Below, piece by piece: positions 26,301 through 35,526 of a stretch of 64,000 nt of DNA. The notes under the pieces were generated by a model. The model worked only from the letters and a program-made list of their open reading frames with translations. It was not told the DNA's origin and searched no databases. Source of the stretch: Flavobacterium luteolum (GTDB taxonomy: Bacteria > Bacteroidota > Bacteroidia > Flavobacteriales > Flavobacteriaceae); contig NZ_CP114286.1 in the NCBI RefSeq assembly GCF_027111275.1, forward strand, positions 1,860,001 through 1,924,000. Direction: 5' to 3'. Both the position numbers and the translations under genes were made by a program. Numbering within the stretch: the first letter of the stretch is position 1; every line of letters starts with the position of its first letter.

Positions 26301-27854
26301 TTATAATTTTGAAGGAAATAAAACTGGATAATTACCAATATCTACCCCTTTTAAATTTGAACCATATTTAGCATTTATAGCTTGAATAAATTTATTAGCA
26401 ATAAAAGCGTATCCTCTTGGCGAAGGATGAACCCCATCTAAAGAAAACATACCTCCTGTAACAAATGTCGCTTTCAATGTAAAATTATTCATTGTAATAC
26501 CACTTGACTTATTTAAATCGTCCATAATTGCTTTTGCATCAACAATTGCCAAACCATTTGCCTCTGCAGCCGCATTGATCACTGTATTATAAGCATTAGT
26601 CGCTACTTCTATTTCTGCCACTTCAGAAGGAAGCAAAACATATCTGTCAGGCAAAGGAAAAGTAACCCCTAATTGAGATAATGAAGGAGAAGGAGAAGCA
26701 ACTCCGTCAAGTGCAACACTTGGAACCTTTCCGATTCTTGAAGAAGCTCCTAAAACAATTAAGTCTGTTGGAAGCGCTTGTCTAGCTCGTCCAAAAATTT
26801 GCCCCATTACTGTAGCAGTAGTAGCATCTAACCCTCCACCCATCAAAACAGCTTTCAAATTTGCCGAAAGATCTGGCAACGTTTCATCTACAATCAACAG
26901 AGGATTCTTTCCTGTTGTAGACAAAAGTTTAATTCTGCTTCCCTGCCCCAGAAAAGCAAGAGCATTACTCAAAGGCCCATACAATTGGGCATTTAAAGTA
27001 TTAACCAGACTAACTCCATTAGAACTTAAATTAGCCTGCGTTAACTGATTATATGCTATCACATGAAAATGAGGAAGAGTTGTAATATTTGGAAGATTCG
27101 CAATAACTCCTTTTCTGCCGCCAGCAACCAATTGAGCAACCAAACCTTTATAAGCCGCCTCAAAAGTTGCAGGAGGCGTTAAAGGATTCACCGTTGGATC
27201 TCCTCCAGCAGTTGCATAACCTAGTTCATCATTTCCTCCAATCCATAAAGAAAAGAAAGTCGGATTCTGACTTAAAGCATCTGCCAAAACTGTAGTTGTA
27301 GCGCTCGATGCAAAGCGAGCAAAATAAGGATTTGCTGTTCCAGCCGCGACACCTGCCGCACTACCATAACCAGGAGCTAACAAATGAAAACTTTTAGCAC
27401 CCGGAACTCCTAAATTATTAAAAGTCCCAGATAAATGTGCCGTAACTTCTGTTGTTGGCACTCCCTCAATAGGATCTACTGTCGATTCTGGATGGGTTGG
27501 CGTTACAGTCGTATTAAAATACAAACGCTGACCAGCAATAACATGTCCGCCTAACAACAAACCTCCTATATTATCATTTGCAAAAGGCGTTTTAAAATCG
27601 CCTCCTCCTACTAAAGCAAATTGCTGTGCCAAAATATTAGGATAAGCTCCTTCCTGACCCTTAATAAACAAAGCATTGTCACTAAATCCCGCAGCAAAAG
27701 AATCTCCTAAAGCAACATATTTAGAAAAATCAGCACTTCCAGCAGTCAAAGCTTTACCATCAGACGACTCTACCACCGGAGCTACATCGTCATCACTATT
27801 ACAAGCCATAAAGGTTAACGAAACCAATAAAAGCCACTTGAATTTTTGTACCAT
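26301..27854 (-). CDS. SGNH/GDSL-family hydrolase lipoprotein
   Basis: This 517-residue protein is a probable outer-membrane or periplasmic lipoprotein: residues 1-17 are a signal peptide and C18 (TFMAC-NSDD) is the lipidation site, followed by acidic residues. The SGNH blocks are visible: block I as GDSFAAG at about 50-56 (nucleophile Ser52), a block III GGND in LWIGGNDELGYA, and block V as DGVHPSPRGY near the C-terminus, with the Asp and His of the triad. Such enzymes cleave ester bonds of lipids or acylated sugars. It is larger than usual (SGNH cores are 200-300 residues), with an insertion between blocks. The gene follows a TonB-dependent receptor by 84 nt, so the two probably act on one substrate. 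Confidence 0.85.
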   Translation of the reverse strand: MVQKFKWLLLVSLTFMACNSDDDVAPVVESSDGKALTAGSADFSKYVALGDSFAAGFSDNALFIKGQEGAYPNILAQQFALVGGGDFKTPFANDNIGGLLLGGHVIAGQRLYFNTTVTPTHPESTVDPIEGVPTTEVTAHLSGTFNNLGVPGAKSFHLLAPGYGSAAGVAAGTANPYFARFASSATTTVLADALSQNPTFFSLWIGGNDELGYATAGGDPTVNPLTPPATFEAAYKGLVAQLVAGGRKGVIANLPNITTLPHFHVIAYNQLTQANLSSNGVSLVNTLNAQLYGPLSNALAFLGQGSRIKLLSTTGKNPLLIVDETLPDLSANLKAVLMGGGLDATTATVMGQIFGRARQALPTDLIVLGASSRIGKVPSVALDGVASPSPSLSQLGVTFPLPDRYVLLPSEVAEIEVATNAYNTVINAAAEANGLAIVDAKAIMDDLNKSSGITMNNFTLKATFVTGGMFSLDGVHPSPRGYAFIANKFIQAINAKYGSNLKGVDIGNYPVLFPSKL

Positions 27855-27938
27855 AATTTATATTTTTTATAATTACCTGCTTCCAAATTTGACATTCAGA
27901 AACATAAATAATGAATTTGACTAAGAGTTAACAATCAA

Positions 27939-30767
27939 TTATGGATTAATAGTCCAAGAAGCAAAATACTGCTGCCCGATTAACCCAGCTCCAATTACCT
28001 GATAGTATTCTTTACCGCCAATATTAGCCGCACCTAATTTTACTACCGATTTCAATTTTGGAATTCCATAATTAATCTGAGCATCAATTACCGTCGCAGA
28101 TTTAATTATACCATCAGCAAAACCAGCCTGCCATAAATATTCACTATTCCATCTTCCGCTAACATTAAATCCAAAATTCTTAAACAACTTATCATTTCCA
28201 ATTGACATTTTTACTCTATGTTTTGGTGTATTAAAGCCAGGCTCAAAACTTGGATCTTTTGCTTGATCAAAATCAAACTGAGCATAGTTATAATTTACTC
28301 CTAGCTCAAAGTCAGAAATAATTTTTCTAGAAAGCCCAACTCCAAATCCTAACGAATTTATTTCTACGTCTGAATTTGTATACAATTGATATGTTCTATA
28401 TTCACCATTCTGAAGCGCTCTAATTGACTGAACGCCTGGATCAGAAGTTCCTGCAGCAATATTAGGATTATCCTGCGCAGTCCCGTAGAAAGGAGAAACT
28501 ACATTTAAATTACCAATAAAGTCGTTGTAAATATTATAGTATCCATTAATATCAATTGATGTCCCTTCAAAAACAGAACGATACCCTAACTCAAAAGCTT
28601 TTACTTGTTCAGGCTTTACGTAATTAGCTCTAGATTTTTTTAATAGAGCCGCCGCCGCAACCGGATCACTTCCCGCCATTGCAGAAAATGCAGTAACAGA
28701 ACTTGCTATGTATGAGTTTCCATAAGCATCATTACCATTCATCACTTTTGTAGGGCTTCCTGTATATAACTGACCTTCTGCACTAAGATTAAAAGTTTCA
28801 TTAAATCTTGTTAAGTTATCAGGAGCAGAACCAAGCAACACTGCATTTCCAATATTAAATCCTATATATTGATCTTGAGTTGTAGGGTTTCTAAAACCTG
28901 TTTGGAAAGATCCTCTGAAATTGTGATTTCTTTTTTCTCCAGCCGAATACACAAGAGACAAACGTGGAGAATAATTACCATCGAAATTTTTAGACTTATC
29001 ATAACGAAGAGATCCTGTAAACTTCAATCTATCATCTAAAAATTTCTTCATTAATTGTGCATACGCACCATATTCATTATAATTTATCTGACTATCAGCA
29101 TCGGTATAGATTCTTCCGTGAGAGTTTAACTCATATGCTCTAAAAGAACCTCCAACCTGAATTTCGGCAAATTTTATTATGTCTCTGAAATTATAATTTG
29201 CATCTGAGTGATACATTTTCGAATTATCAACCAATCTTGACCCAGTTAAAACATCTGGATCACTTATAACTTGATTAAATGCATTTTTAAACTCTGTCGA
29301 CCCAGGTAAAAAACGACCTGTATCAGCAGTAGATCTTGCAGCCGCATGAGCCTGCTCTGGTGTCATACCTGCTAAAGTCCCTTGAATAAATGCTCCTGCG
29401 TATTGGCCAAACCAAGTATTATCATCTTTCCATTTTCTGTTTATATTGATACCTGTAAAAATCATATCATAAGATTGACCTCCATCTTCTCCAGTCATAT
29501 ATCCTCTCACAAAAAAGTTTTTCCCTTTAAACTCTAACTTATGCTGCTGCATAAAAAAGTTATTCAAGTAATATCTGTTAGCACCTTGATAAACTGCATT
29601 TCCTGTACCAAATTTACTCTGCCAGATAATCTCTAATCTTTCATCTCCAAAAGGTCTTCCATGCAAAGAAAAATCAATCTTTGTATTTGCCGCTTTATTA
29701 TCTGTTAAATCAATTTCATTATAACCTGTTCTACTAACCATAGAATTCGGCAAAAGATTAGATGCGCCTACCGGAATCAACCCCATTGCTTCTAATTTCT
29801 GACCAACACCTTTAATATTTGTAGCAGCCTCATCTCCATAAACGTTTATCCCATCATAACTTGGATTTGCTCTATCAATACCACCTCTTGTTTTATCATC
29901 ATAATTTGTAGCATACCAATCTGTAGCCTGCATATAAGTAAAGTTTGCTTTGGCCGCAAAATATTTATTAAATGCATGCGCGAATCGAATACCAAAATCA
30001 TAAAAACTATTTGTACCTGCTGCTTCTTGTGAAGTCGCACCATATTTAAAGTAAGTCGAAATACCTTGATTCGTAAACGGACTTTTACTAGTCATAAACA
30101 AAATTCCATTAAAAGCGTTAGCTCCGTACAATGCAGACGATGCCCCTGGAAGTAATTCCACACTTTGAACATCGATTTCTGAAACTCCAATCATGTTCCC
30201 TAAAACAAAATTCAATAACGGAGAAGCATTATCCATTCCATCTACCAACTGCATAAAACGAGTATTTGCAACCGTAGCAAACCCTCTAGTGTTGATCGAC
30301 TTGAACGACATACTGCTCGTATTCATCTGCACCTCCTTCATGTTTTCCAAACCATCATAAAAAGAAGGAGAAGCCGTTCTTTTAATTTCTTGAACCCCCA
30401 TTCTTTCAATAGTCACCGGAGATTCTAAAACTCTTTCAGGCGTTCTTGATGCCGAAACTACAATTTCATCTAGCTTTGTTTCTTCACCTTTTAAAATCAC
30501 ATTTATTTTTTGATTTGCCGCTGTTACACTTACCGTTTTAGATTCAAATCCTACCGCAGAAACCTTTACAGAAAAAGGCAGTTTAGCATTGGTAGTCAAT
30601 TTAAACGATCCGTCAAAATCAGTAGAAGCACCAGTGTTTTCTCCTACAACAACAACATTGGCACCAGGAACAGATTGCTTGTTACTATCTGTAACCGAAC
30701 CTGTAATTGTATTCTGCGCAAAAGATATTCCGCTGAATAACAACATAATTAGCAAGTAGACTCTCAT
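27939..30767 (-). CDS. TonB-dependent outer-membrane receptor
   Basis: This 942-residue protein has a signal peptide (residues 1-18, ending ISFAQ), a CarboxypepD-regulatory-like beta-sandwich at about 20-95 (ITGSVTDSNKQSVPGANVVV), a plug domain at about 100-240 (EIVVSASRTPERVLESPVTIERM, VELLPGASSALYGANAFNG) and a long 22-strand barrel. The C-terminus ends FASWTINP rather than the usual aromatic. It imports a substrate across the outer membrane using TonB/ExbBD, which are not in this window. There is no SusD partner, so it is not a standard polysaccharide-utilisation pair; instead an SGNH-hydrolase lipoprotein gene follows in the same orientation, suggesting an esterified or lipid-like ligand (inference). 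The ligand is unknown. Confidence 0.9.
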   Translation of the reverse strand: MRVYLLIMLLFSGISFAQNTITGSVTDSNKQSVPGANVVVVGENTGASTDFDGSFKLTTNAKLPFSVKVSAVGFESKTVSVTAANQKINVILKGEETKLDEIVVSASRTPERVLESPVTIERMGVQEIKRTASPSFYDGLENMKEVQMNTSSMSFKSINTRGFATVANTRFMQLVDGMDNASPLLNFVLGNMIGVSEIDVQSVELLPGASSALYGANAFNGILFMTSKSPFTNQGISTYFKYGATSQEAAGTNSFYDFGIRFAHAFNKYFAAKANFTYMQATDWYATNYDDKTRGGIDRANPSYDGINVYGDEAATNIKGVGQKLEAMGLIPVGASNLLPNSMVSRTGYNEIDLTDNKAANTKIDFSLHGRPFGDERLEIIWQSKFGTGNAVYQGANRYYLNNFFMQQHKLEFKGKNFFVRGYMTGEDGGQSYDMIFTGININRKWKDDNTWFGQYAGAFIQGTLAGMTPEQAHAAARSTADTGRFLPGSTEFKNAFNQVISDPDVLTGSRLVDNSKMYHSDANYNFRDIIKFAEIQVGGSFRAYELNSHGRIYTDADSQINYNEYGAYAQLMKKFLDDRLKFTGSLRYDKSKNFDGNYSPRLSLVYSAGEKRNHNFRGSFQTGFRNPTTQDQYIGFNIGNAVLLGSAPDNLTRFNETFNLSAEGQLYTGSPTKVMNGNDAYGNSYIASSVTAFSAMAGSDPVAAAALLKKSRANYVKPEQVKAFELGYRSVFEGTSIDINGYYNIYNDFIGNLNVVSPFYGTAQDNPNIAAGTSDPGVQSIRALQNGEYRTYQLYTNSDVEINSLGFGVGLSRKIISDFELGVNYNYAQFDFDQAKDPSFEPGFNTPKHRVKMSIGNDKLFKNFGFNVSGRWNSEYLWQAGFADGIIKSATVIDAQINYGIPKLKSVVKLGAANIGGKEYYQVIGAGLIGQQYFASWTINP

Positions 30768-31078
30768 TAGGGTTAGTTTTTTTGTTAGTATATATAGCCA
30801 AAATACACAAATATTTTAATATGCATAAAAAAACGTTAAATAAAATTGATATTTATCATGATTTTGCATAATATTTTAACTATTTACTAATTCATTTTAT
30901 TAAAATAAAAACAAAGAAAAACCTAAAGAAAAATCAATTTACTATGCATACATATAAATTTTTATCAAAAAATTGAAAAATTCATAAAAATACATAGGCT
31001 CAAAAAAATTTTTGACAATAAAAAAAAGCGAGACCTAAATCTCGCTTTTTTAACATATTTATATTTTAAAATAGAATC
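30768..31078. other. 311-bp spacer upstream of the TonB-dependent receptor
   Basis: This AT-rich region has no gene. It contains the glmS terminator at its right side and must contain the receptor's promoter; the closest match is a 7-base TATTTTG about 30 nt before the start, which lacks one base of the consensus. I see no riboswitch or clear operator. Confidence 0.45.
31022..31051 (-). terminator. Terminator of the glmS operon
   Basis: A 12-bp stem AAAAAAGCGAGA (31022-31033) pairs with 31040-31051 around a 6-nt loop, 28 nt past the glmS stop codon. Confidence 0.85.
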
Positions 31079-32929
31079 TTATTCTACCGTCACCGACTTC
31101 GCTAAGTTACGAGGCTGATCAACATTACAACCTCTCATTACAGCTATATAATAAGAAAGCAACTGCAACGGAATTGTGGTAACTAATGGCGATAAGGCAT
31201 CTGAAGTTTCTGGAATTTCGATTACATAATCTGCCAATTCGCGAACTTGAGTATCTCCTTTTGTAACTACAGCAATAATTTTACCGCTTCTAGATTTAAT
31301 TTCCTGAATGTTACTTACAATTTTATCGTAATGCCCTTGTTTAGGAGCAATCACAATAACCGGCATAAACTCATCAATTAAAGCGATTGGACCGTGCTTC
31401 ATTTCGGCAGCTGGATAACCTTCTGCATGGATATATGAAATTTCTTTTAATTTCAATGCACCTTCTAAAGCAACTGGGAAATTATATCCTCTACCCAAAT
31501 AAAGACAGTTTGGCGAATCTTTAAATGCAGCCGCAATTTCTTTTGCTTTATCACTAGTCTCTAATGCTTCAGCAACTTTCTCAGGAATAATTTCTAACTC
31601 TTGAAGATAAGTATGGAAATCTGTATTTGACAATGTTCCTTTCGCTTTTCCTAAACGTAAAGCAATCATCGTTAAAACTGTAATTTGAGTAGTAAATGCT
31701 TTTGTAGAAGCTACTCCAATTTCAGGTCCTGCATGTGTATAAGCACCCGCATGGCTTTCTCTAGAAATAGAAGACCCCACTACGTTACAAACTCCAAATA
31801 CAAATGCCCCGTTTTCTTTAGCCAATTTAATAGCCGCCATAGTATCTGCCGTCTCACCAGATTGTGAAATAGCAATTACTACGTCATCTTTATTGATAAT
31901 TGGATTTCTATATCTAAATTCAGAAGCATATTCTACCTCTACAGGAATACGTGTAAATTCCTCAAAGATATATTCTGCCACTAAACCTGCATGCCATGAA
32001 GTTCCGCAAGCTACGATCAGAATACGTTTTGCATTTAAGAATTTCTCTAAGTTGTCTTCAACACCAGCCATCTGAACAATTCCTTCATTTGCATGAAGCC
32101 TTCCTCTGTAAGTATCTTTAATAACACTTGGCTGCTCGTAGATTTCTTTAAGCATGAAGTGATCATACCCTCCTTTTTCAATCTGCTCCAAATTCATTTG
32201 AAGTTCTTGAATATAAGGATCCACTAAAGAGTCATCTTGGATTTTTCTAATTTTAATAGGCTTATGCAATCTGATATTTGCCATTTCGCCATCTTCTAAA
32301 TAAACTGCATTAGAAGTATATTCAATAAATGGTGAAGCATCAGAAGCAACAAAATACTCCCCTTCTCCAACTCCAATTGCCAACGGACTTCCTAATCTCG
32401 CTGCAACAAGTTCGTTTGGATTTTTTTTATCAAAAACAGCAATTGCATACGCACCAACAACTTGGTTTAATGCAACTTGAACAGCTTTACCTAATTTAAG
32501 ATTTTCGTTCTTTTGAACTTCTTCGATTAAATTAACTAAAACCTCAGTATCTGTATCCGATTTAAAAGTATAACCTCTTTTGATAAGCTCCTCTTTCAAA
32601 GGCGCATAATTCTCTATAATTCCGTTATGAATGATCGCTAAATCTCCAGAATTAGAAAGATGAGGATGCGAATTCACATCATTAGGAACCCCATGAGTTG
32701 CCCAGCGTGTGTGTCCAATTCCAATATTTCCGTTTGTTGTAAAACCTTCATTGGCTTTAGCTTCAAGATCAGAAACTTTACCTTTTGTTTTGCAAACTTT
32801 AATGCCCGCCTCTTCGTCATACAACATAACGCCGGCACTATCATATCCTCTGTACTCAAGACGCTTTAATCCTTTTATTACAATAGGATAGGCATCTCGG
32901 TGACCGATATATCCAACAATTCCACACAT
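31079..32929 (-). CDS. glmS: Glutamine-fructose-6-phosphate aminotransferase (isomerizing)
   Basis: This 616-residue enzyme makes glucosamine-6-phosphate from fructose-6-phosphate and glutamine, the first step to UDP-GlcNAc for peptidoglycan and LPS. The N-terminal class II glutaminase domain starts MCGIVGYIGHRDA with the catalytic Cys2, followed by EYRGYDSAG, GHTRWATHG and HNGIIENY. Two SIS sugar-isomerase domains follow (ACGTSWHAG, AISQSGETADT, LGRGYNFPVALEGALKLKE), and the C-terminus is NLAKSVTVE, the family's usual end. It is the last gene of a probable operon (GT5-like protein, DUF4270 lipoprotein, glmS), with only 9 nt to the preceding gene. No ribozyme-like leader is present. Confidence 0.97.
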   Translation of the reverse strand: MCGIVGYIGHRDAYPIVIKGLKRLEYRGYDSAGVMLYDEEAGIKVCKTKGKVSDLEAKANEGFTTNGNIGIGHTRWATHGVPNDVNSHPHLSNSGDLAIIHNGIIENYAPLKEELIKRGYTFKSDTDTEVLVNLIEEVQKNENLKLGKAVQVALNQVVGAYAIAVFDKKNPNELVAARLGSPLAIGVGEGEYFVASDASPFIEYTSNAVYLEDGEMANIRLHKPIKIRKIQDDSLVDPYIQELQMNLEQIEKGGYDHFMLKEIYEQPSVIKDTYRGRLHANEGIVQMAGVEDNLEKFLNAKRILIVACGTSWHAGLVAEYIFEEFTRIPVEVEYASEFRYRNPIINKDDVVIAISQSGETADTMAAIKLAKENGAFVFGVCNVVGSSISRESHAGAYTHAGPEIGVASTKAFTTQITVLTMIALRLGKAKGTLSNTDFHTYLQELEIIPEKVAEALETSDKAKEIAAAFKDSPNCLYLGRGYNFPVALEGALKLKEISYIHAEGYPAAEMKHGPIALIDEFMPVIVIAPKQGHYDKIVSNIQEIKSRSGKIIAVVTKGDTQVRELADYVIEIPETSDALSPLVTTIPLQLLSYYIAVMRGCNVDQPRNLAKSVTVE

Positions 32930-32938
32930 ATATATTTA

Positions 32939-34591
32939 TTAATTTGGTTTCGTGTAGTATACTTCGAGTTTCAATCTTTTATCTTCTGGAACAGAAGTTT
33001 TTCCGCCATATAAGATTGTACCCAAAGGATTCATAACTGAAGTTCTCGGCGCTGCAGAAAAATACTCAATTGGATTATCATTAATTTGAATCTTGTTCTT
33101 TAACGCATTAAATGTAAGCATTGTAGCACTTTGAGAAACAACCAGTCCTAAATCAACATTTTTAGCCGTTGCATCCTTAATCAGATTACGGATATGGCCT
33201 GTGATTCTAATTTTATAACTCTTCCCTCTTTTATCAGAACCTACAGTAATCAACCCTCCATAAGTCGAAGAAGCATCTGTAGAATAATCTAATAAAATGG
33301 TATTATTTGTCAAATCGTATAAAAATATTCTATTTGGCTCTTCTGTTCCTGCCATTTTATCAGCATCAATAGTAAATACCAGATTAGCTTCATTAACCTT
33401 CCAATTCTTAACTACAGCATTACTTCTCATTTCATCTAACTGATCTGGAACGCCATTTGCTCCAGTTACCGGCTCCCCTTTAGAATTATAACTCAACACA
33501 TCAGTCGGATTAAAAAGTCTTAAAACCGCTACTGAACCCTGACCTCCTTTTAAATAAAGTTTTTCGTCTCCATCCGTTTTATTTACGTTTGTTGTAATAG
33601 CACTTGCATAATCTGGATTTCGAACATCTTCAAGAAAACTAGCAGTATTTGATGTTGTTGCGCTAGCACCCTTCAAATTCAAAACAATTGTTTTATTCTC
33701 CGTAGCATCACCATCTGTTGTAGATTCTGTTTTAGCCTTGTAATAAACGGTAATTTTACCTTCATTAAAATTTATCAAAGCCATATTGCTTGGATTAGCT
33801 CCAGACTTTTCTACATTAAAATACAAACCTCTAAAATATTCTTGAAAAAGATCCTCTGCTGAAAGTTTTGAAGCAGCGGCATTCAATATCTTATCTTGAA
33901 AAAACTGCTTATTAAGATCCAATGTCATTTGAGGTTTTTTCCTATCCGTTGTAACCACCTTAGTAGTAGGATCAGTGGTTTTGATTACAATTTCTTTAGC
34001 ATCAAAAAAGAACTCATCATTTTGCAAAGTATTCTCTTTATCATTTAACCTTGTTCCAATTTTTTTATTAAAAAATTCAGTGTTTTGATCTGTATAATAA
34101 AATTGAGGCAACTGATTACCGCTATTAAAATAGCTATATCTCATCTGAATTCCAGACTCATATATACTTAATTTAAATTTCCCATTTTTATCACCGTAAA
34201 TAGAATCTAACTCATAAGTACTATTCCCTTCTTTATCAGTACTGAGAACATGGCTAAAGTAAGGAATCTCTATTTTAACACTATCAATAACTGGCGATTC
34301 ACCAATTGTTGGAGAATATGACGCAAGCCCGATCTGAGTTACAAAATTTGCTGTTGTAGTTCCAAAAAGCGGATTATCAAAAATACCTAAAGCATTTGTC
34401 ACCATATTATTTGACTGAATAGGCGTAACTTCTTGATTAAAAGCTAAAACATCATATTTTTCAGATTCAAGTCCAAAATGGTCATCTCCAACCAAACCAT
34501 CACCAATTGCATTAAAATCTTTGTCACAAGAATATAGAAAAATAGCCATTACAGCCAAAAGAGATTTCTTAAAAAAAGAAGTTTTATACAT
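32939..34591 (-). CDS. DUF4270 family lipoprotein
   Basis: This 550-residue protein is a predicted lipoprotein: signal peptide at residues 1-21 with the lipobox ending YSC and then DKDFN. The rest matches the DUF4270 pattern found in Bacteroidota near glmS: SEKYDVLAFNQEVTPIQSNN, LGIFDNPLFGTTTANFVTQIGL, and late RNLIKDATAKNVDLGLVVSQS. It is probably attached to the outer membrane. No function is established that I know of. It lies between the GT5-like gene (21 nt upstream) and glmS (9 nt downstream), so it is cotranscribed with enzymes of sugar/envelope metabolism; a role in envelope biogenesis is inferred only from that. Confidence 0.85.
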   Translation of the reverse strand: MYKTSFFKKSLLAVMAIFLYSCDKDFNAIGDGLVGDDHFGLESEKYDVLAFNQEVTPIQSNNMVTNALGIFDNPLFGTTTANFVTQIGLASYSPTIGESPVIDSVKIEIPYFSHVLSTDKEGNSTYELDSIYGDKNGKFKLSIYESGIQMRYSYFNSGNQLPQFYYTDQNTEFFNKKIGTRLNDKENTLQNDEFFFDAKEIVIKTTDPTTKVVTTDRKKPQMTLDLNKQFFQDKILNAAASKLSAEDLFQEYFRGLYFNVEKSGANPSNMALINFNEGKITVYYKAKTESTTDGDATENKTIVLNLKGASATTSNTASFLEDVRNPDYASAITTNVNKTDGDEKLYLKGGQGSVAVLRLFNPTDVLSYNSKGEPVTGANGVPDQLDEMRSNAVVKNWKVNEANLVFTIDADKMAGTEEPNRIFLYDLTNNTILLDYSTDASSTYGGLITVGSDKRGKSYKIRITGHIRNLIKDATAKNVDLGLVVSQSATMLTFNALKNKIQINDNPIEYFSAAPRTSVMNPLGTILYGGKTSVPEDKRLKLEVYYTKPN

Positions 34592-34612
34592 GTCTAATAA
34601 TAAAATTAAAAT

Positions 34613-35419
34613 TTAAAGTCCAAATGTTCTGTAGAAATTTGTATAAGCATCAGCAAATCCATCTTTCCCGGCGAAAGGTAAAAAAGGTTTTCCTGAAGAT
34701 TCTATAAATTTTGTTAAACTTGGAGAAACATTTTCCGACGCAATAATCACCCCATCAGAATGTAAAATACTGGCTTTTAAAACATTCTCGTAATTTGGAG
34801 TTTCTAAATCTGACACAGCTTCATGAGGAACACCGTCAAATTTAACTTTATTGATCATCTCTAAATCTAAATTTTCATCAAACGACTGTCCGTAAACAGA
34901 TGTAATAATTTTAGTTTCAGAAAACAATGCTTCATGTTTATAATAATGCTTCATATAAATTGGAAGCATTGCTGCAAGCCAACCATGAACATGTATAATA
35001 TCTGGAACCCAGTTTAATTTTTTTACAGTCTCAACAACACCTTTTGCAAAGAAAATAGCTCTTTCGTCATTATCAGGATACAAAGCTCCTTCTTCATCTG
35101 TAAAAGTTGCTTTACGTTTGAAGTATTCATCGTTATCGATAAAATAAACCTGGATTCTTTCCTTCGGAATAGAAGCTACTTTAATAATCAACGGCATGTC
35201 TAAGTCATTCACTACCAAATTCATTCCTGAAAGCCTAATCACTTCATGCAATTGGTGTCTTCTCTCATTGATATTCCCATATCTTGGCATGAAAATTCTT
35301 ATCTGACCGCCTTGATCGTTAATCATTTTCGGTACGTCATAAGACATTAAAGAAACCTCATTTTCAGCCAAATAAGGCACGACTTCAGATGATACGTATA
35401 ATATCCTCTTATCTTTCAT
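34613..35419 (-). CDS. Half-length GT5-like protein (N-terminal domain of glycogen/starch synthase)
   Basis: This 268-residue cytoplasmic protein resembles only the N-terminal Rossmann half of GT5 glycogen/starch synthases: RILYVSSEVVPYLAENEV (family: SE..PfaK.GGLADV), IRIFMPRYGNINERRHQL, DNDERAIFFAKGVVETVKKL and PDIIHVHGWLAAMLPIY. GT5 enzymes are about 480 residues with a second domain that binds the ADP-glucose nucleotide; that domain is absent. The KxGG glucosyl-phosphate loop is changed to AENEV. It is therefore unlikely to be an active glycogen synthase by itself, although databases tend to name it so. It is the first gene of the operon leading to glmS, divergent from panC. It may be a regulatory or sugar-binding homologue (inference). 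Confidence 0.75.
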   Translation of the reverse strand: MKDKRILYVSSEVVPYLAENEVSLMSYDVPKMINDQGGQIRIFMPRYGNINERRHQLHEVIRLSGMNLVVNDLDMPLIIKVASIPKERIQVYFIDNDEYFKRKATFTDEEGALYPDNDERAIFFAKGVVETVKKLNWVPDIIHVHGWLAAMLPIYMKHYYKHEALFSETKIITSVYGQSFDENLDLEMINKVKFDGVPHEAVSDLETPNYENVLKASILHSDGVIIASENVSPSLTKFIESSGKPFLPFAGKDGFADAYTNFYRTFGL

Positions 35420-35456
35420 AATAGTATTTTACTTAATTTTGGTAATAAAAACGTCG

Positions 35457-35464
35457 CAAAATTA
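35457..35464 (-). promoter_or_regulatory. -7 element of the GT5-like/DUF4270/glmS operon (TAATTTTG)
   Basis: TAATTTTG on the minus strand lies 37 nt before the start codon at 35419 and fits TAnnTTTG. No TTG is at the -33 position. Confidence 0.35.
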
Positions 35465-35495
35465 CAAAAATTTATGCAGTTTATAACTAATATAT

Positions 35496-35503
35496 TATGT
35501 TTG
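35496..35503 (+). promoter_or_regulatory. -7 element of panC (TATGTTTG)
   Basis: TATGTTTG fits TAnnTTTG and contains the upstream in-frame ATG at 35497. If it is the promoter, translation must start at the later ATG at 35527. The -33 element is weak. Confidence 0.45.
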
Positions 35504-35526
35504 CACTAAATTTTAATAATACCTCA

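Noticed and set aside
30768..31078. glmS ribozyme or riboswitch
   Set aside because: This region lies downstream of glmS, not in its leader, and shows only a terminator; the glmS leader is nine bases from the preceding gene.
35497..35526. Upstream in-frame ATG as start of panC
   Set aside because: It lies inside a TATGTTTG promoter-like element and adds ten residues absent from the family; the next ATG gives the normal 282 residues.
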